From NCBI RefSeq assembly GCF_029953635.1, contig NZ_CP124543.1, forward strand, positions 3,947,455 to 4,011,454: a DNA stretch of 64,000 nt, written 5' to 3'. Position 1 is the first letter of the stretch; every line of letters starts with the position of its first letter. This document shows, in pieces, positions 1 to 6,984 of the stretch. Under the pieces are notes generated by a model. That model ran no database searches. It saw only the letters and a program-made list of their open reading frames with translations, and was not told the origin of the DNA. Origin of the DNA: Halotia branconii CENA392. GTDB taxonomy: Bacteria > Cyanobacteriota > Cyanobacteriia > Cyanobacteriales > Nostocaceae. The translations under genes and the position numbers were made by a program.

Positions 1-366
1 TCAACTTTTATAGAAGATTATGTCTAGAATATTATATCTAAGCTACAGGTACAAATAACTGATTATGGTGAAAAATCAGCAAATACTCAGTTGACTTAAT
101 TACAGTTAATCATACCGTTACTGGATTATTGCACAATACGAGAATATACAAAAGATACATTTTTTTATATTCTATTTAATATGAGATTAATTAGAGTTTT
201 AAATAATTTGAATATGAGGTTTTCTATGAGGTTTTATATGAGGTGTGTCTAGTTAATAAGATTAATAATGTGATATTGATAAATGGACAGTGGTAGTGAT
301 GCTCTAGATTGCGGAATATATTTTCATCTGCTATAGTTGTACAATAAATAGTACAACTATGAACCG
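1..366. other. AT-rich upstream spacer without a gene
   Basis: No convincing coding frame is visible. The stretch is AT-rich, with a short run of direct repeats around 215-245 (ATGAGGTTTT-like units). Its only clear functional element is the palindrome next to the antitoxin start, listed separately. It presumably carries the promoter of the toxin-antitoxin operon. Confidence 0.6.
333..360. promoter_or_regulatory. Palindromic operator of the YefM/YoeB operon
   Basis: A perfect 10-bp inverted repeat, ATAGTTGTAC (333-342) and GTACAACTAT (351-360), is separated by 8 bp and ends 6 bp before the antitoxin ATG. The left arm runs into TGTACA (338-343), the core hexamer reported for the E. coli yefM-yoeB operator. 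Autorepression by the antitoxin or by the complex is inferred from position and family knowledge. Confidence 0.7.
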
Positions 367-621
367 ATGAAAGTGGTGACTTTTAGCGAAGCGAGAAGTA
401 ATCTCAAGACTGTTTTAGACCAAGTGGTGGAAGATGTCGACTACACCATCATTACTAGAAGAGATGCGGAGGATGCTGTAGTGATGTCGCTAGAGTTATT
501 TAATAGTTTGCTAGAGACTGTCCATTTACTCAAGTCTCCTGCCAATGCTGCTCATTTAGAGCGTTCTATTGCTCAGTTCAAGCAGGGGAAAGTGGTAGGG
601 CAAAATTTGTTGAATGACTAG
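367..621 (+). CDS. yefM: Antitoxin, YefM/Phd family
   Basis: 84 residues, the usual size for a YefM-type antitoxin. The N-terminus (MKVVTFSEARSNLKTVLDQV) is the typical Phd/YefM DNA-binding fold start, and the MSLELFNSLLETVHLL segment matches the family's central helix. The acidic, flexible C-terminus would wrap and neutralise the toxin. The stop overlaps the start of the toxin gene by 8 bp, a translationally coupled arrangement. An upstream ATG at 359 runs into a stop after two codons, so 367 is the start. The 10-bp palindrome just upstream suggests autoregulation. Confidence 0.93.
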   Translation: MKVVTFSEARSNLKTVLDQVVEDVDYTIITRRDAEDAVVMSLELFNSLLETVHLLKSPANAAHLERSIAQFKQGKVVGQNLLND

Positions 622-880
622 AAAGTTAGCATGGACAGATGAAGCTTGGAATGATTATCTATATTGGCAAGGGCAAGACAAGAAAATATTAAAACGAATT
701 AACAAGCTAATTGAGGCAACAATCCAATTACCGTTTGAGGGAATTGGAAAACCAGAACTACTGAGGGAGAATTTGGCTGGTTTTTGGTCGCGGCGAATCG
801 ATGATACGAACCGCTTAGTATATGCAGTAAATGACGAATATCTAACAATTATTTCTTGTCGATACCATTATTTTGATTGA
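614..880 (+). CDS. yoeB: mRNA interferase toxin, YoeB/Txe family
   Basis: 88 residues, matching YoeB (about 84). The signature is visible: AWTDEAWNDYLYWQGQDKKI at the N-terminus, GIGKPELLRENLAGFWSRRI in the middle, DDTNRLVYAV, and a C-terminal CRYHYFD ending that includes the conserved His-Tyr pair. YoeB is a ribosome-dependent endoribonuclease that cleaves mRNA in the A site. The essential residues appear intact, so the pair is probably functional. Its start lies inside the antitoxin stop region. Confidence 0.95.
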   Translation: MTRKLAWTDEAWNDYLYWQGQDKKILKRINKLIEATIQLPFEGIGKPELLRENLAGFWSRRIDDTNRLVYAVNDEYLTIISCRYHYFD

Positions 881-959
881 AAGCGGCGGTAAACTCCATC
901 CCTTCATGGGGCATTGGGTATTGGTAACTTCTTCCACATTCCCTTTTGGGTAAAGTTTT

Positions 960-2327
960 TCATATTTGTCTATTTTCAGGGAAGAAATCTCGCTGAAAAT
1001 AGTGTCTATATAACTGACAACTAAGTGTAGCTTTATTATTAGCTAATTTAATTAATCCCATACTGCTTAACTTGTATGCAATGATGGGTTCTAATAATAC
1101 AGGTTCAGTAGTACTGATGACAGCACCAAGAGCGATCGCTAATTCTGGCTGTTTTTGCAAAGTTGCCCAATGACGTTGTAAGTGATGCACATAAATTCCA
1201 GTCGATGTCGGTGCAGTTTCCAGTAATTGCAGCAATGTTATTTCCCCGCGATTCAGGTGATATAATGCTATATTTACCAATGCAGGATGTCCTCCAACCA
1301 TATCCATAAGTTGTTGAGCTTCCTTGCCATCAGTCCAGTCAAGTCCGTAGCGCTGGGCTAACTGCTGTACCTGTTCTAAACTAAAGCAAGTTAACTGAAC
1401 TGGTAAACCGACATTAAAAGGCGATTGCTGAAGTTGCAGCGGCACATAAATTTCAGTTGAGTGGACTATAATTAGACGCAGTTTTTGCCAGACAGGCAAT
1501 CTCTTGGCTTCTTCATACCAAGAACGCAGCAGGGGTAAGAAGTCCTTGGCTACTTGAGGATACTCAAAAATGTGGTGCGCCTCATCCAACACCAAAACTA
1601 AAGGAGAATCAATCTGCTCTAGTAGACAGTTGCGGAAGTATAGACTACAGCTGACTTTGCTACCAATATCTTCATCCCAATAATCATCAAGTTTTGCATC
1701 AAAATCAAGTTGACTAGCGACGTTCGCACATAGCCAACGCAAAAAACGATTCAAATTGCTCAATATTGCTTGGTCAGTTTGCTCTAGATTGAGGCTAACA
1801 GTATAGTAGCCATGACGCTCGGCATAATCTAGAGTTCTGAGAATGAGTGAGGTTTTACCCATTTCTCTAGGAGCTTTAATACGTACTAAAGCTCCTGGCT
1901 TTTTAATTTCTGCATATACCTGATCATCAACTAAAGAGCGTTTCAGATAAAATGAGGAATTTAGTGGAACTGAACCACTGGGATAGCGAGGTGAAGACTC
2001 TTGGTTAGTATCTGAAGGAAATTCTATAAGTTCTTTTTGGATGTTGATGACTGATACTGTTTGAGAAGTAGCATAAGACTCCAGTAACAGACGACAGTTT
2101 TTTTTATTAATGCGTTGACCAATTAGTGCAAATAGGCGTTGAAACAGCTCTGGAGCAACTACATTTGTCAAGTATCCAGTACTGTAGCTACCTTCCTCAG
2201 CAATTTTACTATAGGTTTTATAGTGCCAGATACCTCGAATAATTAGAACTTCTGCGGAATTGAGGGGGCGACTTTGAGTTTCCCGCAGTTTTTGATTCAC
2301 AATCCTAATGAGAGAATCAAGGTTCAT
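960..2327 (-). CDS. AAA-like NTPase with vMAP-type N-terminal domain
   Basis: 455 residues. Residues 1-90 resemble the winged-helix-like N-terminal domain of cyanobacterial vMAP/STAND proteins (LNSAEVLIIRGIWHYKTYSK, then SYSTGYLTNVVAPELFQRL). An AAA_35-type NTPase follows, with Walker A KAPREMGKTS (151-160) and Walker B LVLVLDEAHH (242-251). The remaining helical region has no WD40, caspase or TIR effector, so if this is a conflict or signalling ATPase the output domain is absent or encoded elsewhere. The substitution of Ala for the first Gly of Walker A is, as I recall, common in this family. It is a lone gene, convergent with the toxin gene. Function unknown. Confidence 0.75.
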   Translation of the reverse strand: MNLDSLIRIVNQKLRETQSRPLNSAEVLIIRGIWHYKTYSKIAEEGSYSTGYLTNVVAPELFQRLFALIGQRINKKNCRLLLESYATSQTVSVINIQKELIEFPSDTNQESSPRYPSGSVPLNSSFYLKRSLVDDQVYAEIKKPGALVRIKAPREMGKTSLILRTLDYAERHGYYTVSLNLEQTDQAILSNLNRFLRWLCANVASQLDFDAKLDDYWDEDIGSKVSCSLYFRNCLLEQIDSPLVLVLDEAHHIFEYPQVAKDFLPLLRSWYEEAKRLPVWQKLRLIIVHSTEIYVPLQLQQSPFNVGLPVQLTCFSLEQVQQLAQRYGLDWTDGKEAQQLMDMVGGHPALVNIALYHLNRGEITLLQLLETAPTSTGIYVHHLQRHWATLQKQPELAIALGAVISTTEPVLLEPIIAYKLSSMGLIKLANNKATLSCQLYRHYFQRDFFPENRQI

Positions 2328-2441
2328 AGAGGCTCAAAGCTCATCTTATACCTACAAATTGACCTGTCCATAACCAAAATACCGTTTTTTGGCATGAAAC
2401 TGAGCATCAATCTATGTATGAAAAGAGAAGATTTGAACAAC

Positions 2442-2475
2442 AAGATCCCCGACTTCTTAAAGAGTTGGAGATCTT
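2442..2475. repeat. Palindromic repeat with GATCCCCGACTTCTT core
   Basis: An imperfect hairpin runs from AAGATC (2442) to GATCTT (2475), with CCGACT pairing to AGTTGG around a TCTTAAAG loop. It resembles palindromic intergenic repeats common in filamentous cyanobacteria. It sits between divergently oriented genes. Confidence 0.5.
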
Positions 2476-2562
2476 AGCCTCTCAATTTTAATTTGTGATG
2501 CGAGGTTGGAACGCCTATTCCAGTAATATAGGTGATCATCAAGAAGTTTTAATAAATAGATC

Positions 2563-2916
2563 ATGTCTTCATCTCCTTTGACACTGAATCTAATTGAGGG
2601 TTCTGTTTCCTTTAGTTTTTCACCCCAAGCTGCACGGGAATTAAAAACCGCTATAAATCAATTGATGGAGCGACTCAAAGCTGTCGCTGCTAAACCAACA
2701 CCTGGTGGTGGTAAAGCGACTCCTCAACCTCCTTTAGAATACCGCTACACTGGTGAAGTGTTTTTAGAAGTTTTCTGCAATCCTAATATCTGGCCTACTC
2801 CCTTTGCAGCCAAAGTCTTACTTACTGTCCGGGATGTCAGCATTCGTTTGACTACAGAAGCTGAACTTACACGGATTATTGAAGATATTAATCAGTACTT
2901 AGAGCAAGTAGGATAA
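2563..2916 (+). CDS. Conserved hypothetical protein
   Basis: 117 residues, no domain that I recognise. It starts with a beta-rich segment (LTLNLIEGSVSFSFSPQAAREL), then a helix, a Gly/Pro-rich linker near residues 45-57, and a C-terminal part ending in a helix (AELTRIIEDINQYLEQVG). Codon use is like its neighbours and there is no signal peptide or membrane segment. It is probably a small soluble cyanobacterial protein of unknown role. Confidence is in the gene, not in a function. Confidence 0.65.
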   Translation: MSSSPLTLNLIEGSVSFSFSPQAARELKTAINQLMERLKAVAAKPTPGGGKATPQPPLEYRYTGEVFLEVFCNPNIWPTPFAAKVLLTVRDVSIRLTTEAELTRIIEDINQYLEQVG

Positions 2917-2983
2917 CAACTCTGTTTTTGGGCATGGGGCATGGGGCATGGGGGAGGCAGTGCGGTCTTGGGGTCTCCCCAAG

Positions 2984-3116
2984 TAGAGCAACTGCCGTCA
3001 TGGGGCATGGAAAAGAAGTTATCAGTTATCACTTGTTGAAGTCTACGCCTTGAGCTTTGATTTCGACTAGAGCAACTGCCGTCATGGGGCATGGAAAAGA
3101 AGTTATCAGTTATCAC
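2984..3116. repeat. Two 49-bp direct repeats at an 84-bp period
   Basis: The segment beginning TAGAGCAACTGCCGTCATGG and ending AGTTATCAGTTATCAC occurs at 2984-3032 and identically at 3068-3116. The two copies start 84 bp apart. They contain the GGGGCATGG and AGTTATC motifs that recur elsewhere in the window. Confidence 0.9.
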
Positions 3117-3219
3117 TGTTAATTGTTAACTGTTCACTAATTTAACCACCTATGAAGGGATGGAGTTTCTCACCGCTTTCGATGAGGTAGTGCTAAAAAA
3201 AATCACCTCTGAAAAACTA

Positions 3220-3251
3220 CCGGAGCAGTTCAATATAAGGAACTGCTCCGG
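3220..3251 (-). terminator. Rho-independent terminator candidate of the DUF4327 transcript
   Basis: CCGGAGCAGTT (3220-3230) and AACTGCTCCGG (3241-3251) form a perfect 11-bp stem with a 10-nt loop. Read on the minus strand, the stem is followed by TAGTTTTTC, a short U-run. It lies about 250 bp downstream of the minus-strand gene at 3502-3738, so that transcript would have a long 3' untranslated region. Confidence 0.6.
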
Positions 3252-3501
3252 CCAGTAAATCTACATAGGATATTCAACTAATAACATTAGATTTACACAA
3301 CTGCTTGTTCAATGTTTCGGCTAACTTGAAAAGTTGTATAAATCCTATTTTAATGCTTTTGCATCAATGGAAAATAGAAGATTCTGGATGGGGAAATACT
3401 GAAATCACAACTATAGATTACACCTCAAATCGGGTATTGAATATTTCTTGTCAAATCTAAACGTTTAAAAGAAACTCCCAATCCAAAAATCATCAAGTGA
3501 A

Positions 3502-3738
3502 TTAGTCGTTGTCCCATTGTTCACGACCAATTAAATCGCCGATGCGATCGCGTAGTAAAAAGTCACATTTCTCTAACTCACATTCAACGCAAACCCACTC
3601 TCTTGCTGGGATGTATTGGCAGAGCGTATATATTGGCTGTTGTCTGCTGACCATTCCCCTTTCCACCAGACGACGAGCTTCATCTTGAATTACGTCCAGA
3701 GAATAGTAGTTGATAGAAGGCACCGTATTCACACTCAT
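3502..3738 (-). CDS. DUF4327 family protein
   Basis: 78 residues, matching the short cyanobacterial DUF4327 family as I recall it: an N-terminal INYYSLDVIQDEARRLVERG helix, IYTLCQYIPAREWVCVECEL with two cysteines spaced CVEC, and a C-terminal FLLRDRIGDLIGREQWDND. It looks soluble. The Cys pair could be redox-active or bind metal, but no function is established to my knowledge. The gene is single, with a possible terminator at 3220-3251 and a long upstream spacer. Confidence 0.85.
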   Translation of the reverse strand: MSVNTVPSINYYSLDVIQDEARRLVERGMVSRQQPIYTLCQYIPAREWVCVECELEKCDFLLRDRIGDLIGREQWDND

Positions 3739-4098
3739 GGTTTTTACTCACAAATTTACACGTAGATAGTGTTCCCAAGAATTACTGGGAACAAACATGA
3801 CAAGGATTAGACTTGTGGCTAGGGTTTTGTAGTTTGCTATACGGAACTATTTCCATTTTGACGCTACACATCCTAAAATTATCCTAAGAAATGTTAAGAA
3901 TGTCAACATTTCCTGACATATTGCCTAAATGTGGTTCATCTTGTCATATCGGTGGTAATTAACTTAACCCGCCAATAAAGTTATTTATTTTGCATTTAAA
4001 AAGTCTCAAAGCTTTGCTATAACTACTTTCAAGCATGATTGGATAAGTGAAAATATTTCAGCAGGTAGATTGTTAATGTACTAAATCATCACTGTAGA

Positions 4099-4179
4099 AC
4101 CAAGCTTTATAAGCTTGGTATTTGTGCATCGTTGAACAACATGGAGATTTGTGCCAGAAGCAACGGTATAAAGCGTTGC
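4099..4179. ncRNA. Two-hairpin element, possible small RNA
   Basis: ACCAAGCTT (4099-4107), a TAT loop and AAGCTTGGT (4111-4119) form a perfect 9-bp stem. A second stem pairs GCAACG (4160-4165) with CGTTGC (4174-4179). Between them the octamer ATTTGTGC occurs twice (4120 and 4148). There is no strong U-run, so a terminated sRNA is not certain; it may be a mobile palindromic element. Confidence 0.25.
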
Positions 4180-4450
4180 CAAACACCAGGGCTACCGTAC
4201 ACTAGAAAAACTTGTAATGCACCATCTGTTAATCATTTCTTAAAAACATCTGTGATTATTGGTTAATTGCTGCACAGTAAACAAACAGGCTGCTTTAAGT
4301 AAGCATCTGTGAAACAAGGGGATGATGTGCCTTTAGAGTAGCAGTAACTTACGTAAAGCGATCGCCAAATTGCCTATCTGAGTCATAGCTAGGGCGCAAG
4401 TTGGCTCTGATATCTGCTGCTTTAGCCATAAATTAAGTAAATCATTACTG

Positions 4451-4621
4451 TAAGTAAGTCGGTGCAATAAAACCAAACTATGTAACGAAAAGTAAATAAG
4501 GCTCAAACTCTTTCTCCCCCTGCTCCCGGTCACTGAGCGTAGCCGTTCGACGGAGTCGTTCCCGAAGGGTAGGGATGCCCCCTGCCTTATTCCAACAGTA
4601 ATTATTTACGCCGACCTACTT
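4451..4621. mobile_element. MITE-like element, family 1, copy A
   Basis: Begins TAAGTAAGTCGGTG and ends GACCTACTTA, imperfect inverted ends. The interior shares AACCAAACTATGT and GCTCAAACTCTTTCTC with copies at about 14341-14478 and 30000-30218. The middle is replaced in this copy by a palindromic CACTGAGCGTAGCCG-type repeat. There is no transposase, so movement would need one supplied in trans. Confidence 0.65.
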
Positions 4622-4638
4622 AGTAGGTTATGACATAC

Positions 4639-5826
4639 CTATTTTTCCGACAAATTACTGATGATAGTTCTAAATTTATCCGCTGAACCCAAAGAATAAT
4701 CCCTTAATTTAAAGTCACCAAAAGGCTTATTTTCTAACCTATCTCTGAGGGCTTCATCTAGAATTACATTTGCCGATTGTTTTTTAACACCAATCAAAAT
4801 AACACTTCTTTGGTATGCGGTTGCTTCTTGATTTGTCTGACAATTACTACGTTGAAATCTGCCCAGATTTAATAAGCGATAACCTTTGACACTGGGTGTA
4901 TTGCTAAACAACTTTTTTGCTAAAACTTGAATTTGTTTGGAACGCTCAAAGGCTCTGCGTTGTTCAACCTCTACATTACCTTCACAAGAAGCCATGCCTA
5001 CAGAAATAATCTCACTAGGATTTTTCATAATTTTCTGTATTCCTTCTTGTTCTAAATTTAATTTTAAAACTTCTAGACTAATAACTTGATCGTTATATTT
5101 TATTTGAAAATTGCTGCCTACAAGCCATTTATACTCTACTGATAAAACAGCGATATTAAATTTAGCAATTCTACCTTGATTGTCTCTACCTTCCTCGTAG
5201 GGAAAATAATCAATTTTGCCTTTTCTTTGGGGAAATTGTCCTTGGCTTGGTAATGCTACAAATTTAGGATAACCCGTTGCAAAGGCGATCGCATTCAGTA
5301 ACCCTAATGATACCAGCATTGCTGCAAACAAAGCTGTCAGAGGCACTTCTTTTGACTGCTTTGCTGATGGTGGTAAAGATGTATGAAGTTTTGTCTGGGA
5401 TATTTGTTTAATTTGAGACTGTTGCTGTGCAGTTTCTTGAGCTGTTGGATGACTGCGCCGTTTTTGAAGCCACTGTTCTGAGTCGAAGCTGTCGATTTTT
5501 GCCATTGCAATGCAATGTAATACCAAACCATTTCTAGTTCGATATTGAAAATAACTATCGATTTGAGGAACATCAGCTTGTTGTCGAAACAGTTCTACTG
5601 CTTTAGCATCGTTTGATAAATCCTCATGAAGTACCTTGAGGATTTTCGATGTACTGTGTTCGTGTATCTCATAAACTTTGCCAAAGCCAGTTTTGTCACT
5701 TAACAAACGTATTACCCGATAACGGCCTAGCAATTCCAACTGAGAACCACAACTTTTACAGAAGCGGTCTTTGTCATTTTCAGAGTAATAGGGTTGAGGA
5801 CAAGCTGGATTTATACAAAGGCACAT
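4639..5826 (-). CDS. Kinase-like membrane protein lacking the catalytic lobe
   Basis: 395 residues. Residues 1-30 carry a four-Cys zinc ribbon (CINPACPQPYY, then CKSCG). A Ser/Thr-kinase N-lobe fragment follows (GRYRVIRLLSDKTGFGKVYE, ILKVLHEDL), but the alpha-C region is shortened and the whole C-lobe, with HRD, DFG and APE motifs, is missing. Then a Gln-rich linker, one transmembrane helix (about 165-185, LTALFAAMLVSLGLLNAIAF), and a 200-residue C-terminal domain with SVGMASCEG and QRSVILIGVKK, a pattern I associate with cyanobacterial membrane-anchored proteins. The frame is intact, so this is an in-frame deletion derivative or a true pseudokinase. Catalysis is not expected; a scaffold or sensing role is possible. 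Confidence 0.75.
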   Translation of the reverse strand: MCLCINPACPQPYYSENDKDRFCKSCGSQLELLGRYRVIRLLSDKTGFGKVYEIHEHSTSKILKVLHEDLSNDAKAVELFRQQADVPQIDSYFQYRTRNGLVLHCIAMAKIDSFDSEQWLQKRRSHPTAQETAQQQSQIKQISQTKLHTSLPPSAKQSKEVPLTALFAAMLVSLGLLNAIAFATGYPKFVALPSQGQFPQRKGKIDYFPYEEGRDNQGRIAKFNIAVLSVEYKWLVGSNFQIKYNDQVISLEVLKLNLEQEGIQKIMKNPSEIISVGMASCEGNVEVEQRRAFERSKQIQVLAKKLFSNTPSVKGYRLLNLGRFQRSNCQTNQEATAYQRSVILIGVKKQSANVILDEALRDRLENKPFGDFKLRDYSLGSADKFRTIISNLSEK

Positions 5827-5904
5827 AACTGACTGAATCTGTGGTAAAACTTAGCACAGGCTCATCTCATTCTGGTGTTTGCGTCGAATGAGCATGAGAT
5901 AGAT

Positions 5905-6744
5905 TCACCTATACTCTTCTGCTAAGAAAGCTGACACAGTCCGGTTAAATGCTTCAGGATTGCTCAAAAAAGGCCAATGATTGCCGGGAACTTGGCACAA
6001 ATGTAAATTTTTCAAATAGGTTTTGTAAGGTTGGAGTTGCCAATCTTGACGGTTAACCCCTTTTTCTGGCTGAATGAACAAAGTAGGAGTATCAAGGAAA
6101 GTTGTCAAACCCGGTACTTGCATTACTTCCTCAAAAATTTGATCGCGGGCTGCTAAAGTAAACTTACTACCCCAGCTACCATCAGCTTTTTGTTCAATTC
6201 CGGCTTGAAAAACTTGCTGCTGTAAAGTAGTCCATCCTTGATATTGGCTTAACTGGCGTATTTGTTGTTCTGCTTCTTCGTAACTAGCAAATGGCCCCAT
6301 ACCTTTGAGAAAAGGCAAGACTCGGTATAAAAAGGGAAATGTGAACTTGAAGAAACTGGGCATTTTCCAGATGAAAATCGGATCAACCAGAACCATACTC
6401 CGCAAACGTTCTGGACTTTTTCTTGCCCAAATAGCAGCTAATTTCCCCGTCCAAGAGTGACTAACAACATGAGCAGAAGTCCATCCCAAATGATCCATGA
6501 GTGCTTCTAAATCTGCGATCGCACTATCAAAGCTATAATCTTGATCTGGCTTGCTGCTTTCGCCATGACCGCGCATGTCTGGGGCAATAATGTGATAATC
6601 TGCTGCCAAGTAATCACCTAAGCTAGACCAAACAAGGGCGTTGTCGGCTAAACCATGCAACAGCAATAAAGGTACTTGACCTTGCTGCCACTCTAAATAA
6701 GAAAGTTGAATATCAGGCTGGGATAAAACTTGACGTAAAGGCAT
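5905..6744 (-). CDS. Alpha/beta hydrolase
   Basis: 279 residues from the ATG at 6744. The frame extends to 6858, but that extension is made of GGGGCAGGGAGCAGG repeat sequence, so the internal start is preferred. Family features: LLLLHGLADNALVW (oxyanion-hole HG), DMRGHGES, the nucleophile elbow SHSWTGK in place of GxSxG, and a C-terminal VPGNHWPF with the catalytic His. The elbow has Ser-Trp-Thr after His, so the nucleophile Ser should be confirmed. Substrate unknown. It is followed on the minus strand by the kinase-like gene. Confidence 0.8.
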   Translation of the reverse strand: MPLRQVLSQPDIQLSYLEWQQGQVPLLLLHGLADNALVWSSLGDYLAADYHIIAPDMRGHGESSKPDQDYSFDSAIADLEALMDHLGWTSAHVVSHSWTGKLAAIWARKSPERLRSMVLVDPIFIWKMPSFFKFTFPFLYRVLPFLKGMGPFASYEEAEQQIRQLSQYQGWTTLQQQVFQAGIEQKADGSWGSKFTLAARDQIFEEVMQVPGLTTFLDTPTLFIQPEKGVNRQDWQLQPYKTYLKNLHLCQVPGNHWPFLSNPEAFNRTVSAFLAEEYR

Positions 6745-6984
6745 CAGAAGACATCCATCTGGAGATAGACAAACTGTTAAGCATTTAATTTGCACATTGA
6801 GGTCGCAGGGGGGCAGGGAGCAGGGGAGAGGATTTGCAGCTTTTATTACCATGAACATGGTGCAATTTAAATGATGATTAACTTAGCTTGGCGCTTATAT
6901 GGTACTGTAAAAGCCTTCTTTCAAGTTATGACTTTTTCTACAGAAACGTTGAATGTCAATAAAAGCCTGATACAAACCAAACGA

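Larger units (their letters stand above)
2917..3501. other. Repeat-rich spacer
   Basis: No real gene is visible. It holds GGGGCAT iterations (about 2930-2952), two identical 49-bp repeats (2984-3032 and 3068-3116), and a perfect hairpin at 3220-3251 that fits a terminator for the minus-strand gene starting at 3738. Short open frames here arise from the repeats. Confidence 0.6.
3739..4638. other. Gene-free spacer with hairpins and a MITE-like element
   Basis: No gene supported. Features seen: inverted repeat GAAATGTT (3888-3895)/AACATTTC (3905-3912); perfect 9-bp hairpin at 4099-4119; second hairpin GCAACG/CGTTGC (4160-4179); and a MITE-like element at about 4451-4621. A minus-strand open frame at 4333-4533 lies partly over the element and is not credible as a gene. 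Confidence 0.6.

Noticed and set aside
2892-3116. Minus-strand open frame of 74 codons
   Set aside because: It is built from the two 49-bp repeats; repeated peptide segments follow directly from repeated DNA.
4333-4533. 66-codon minus-strand frame
   Set aside because: It overlaps the MITE-like element and related frames occur in copies B and C, so it is repeat sequence.
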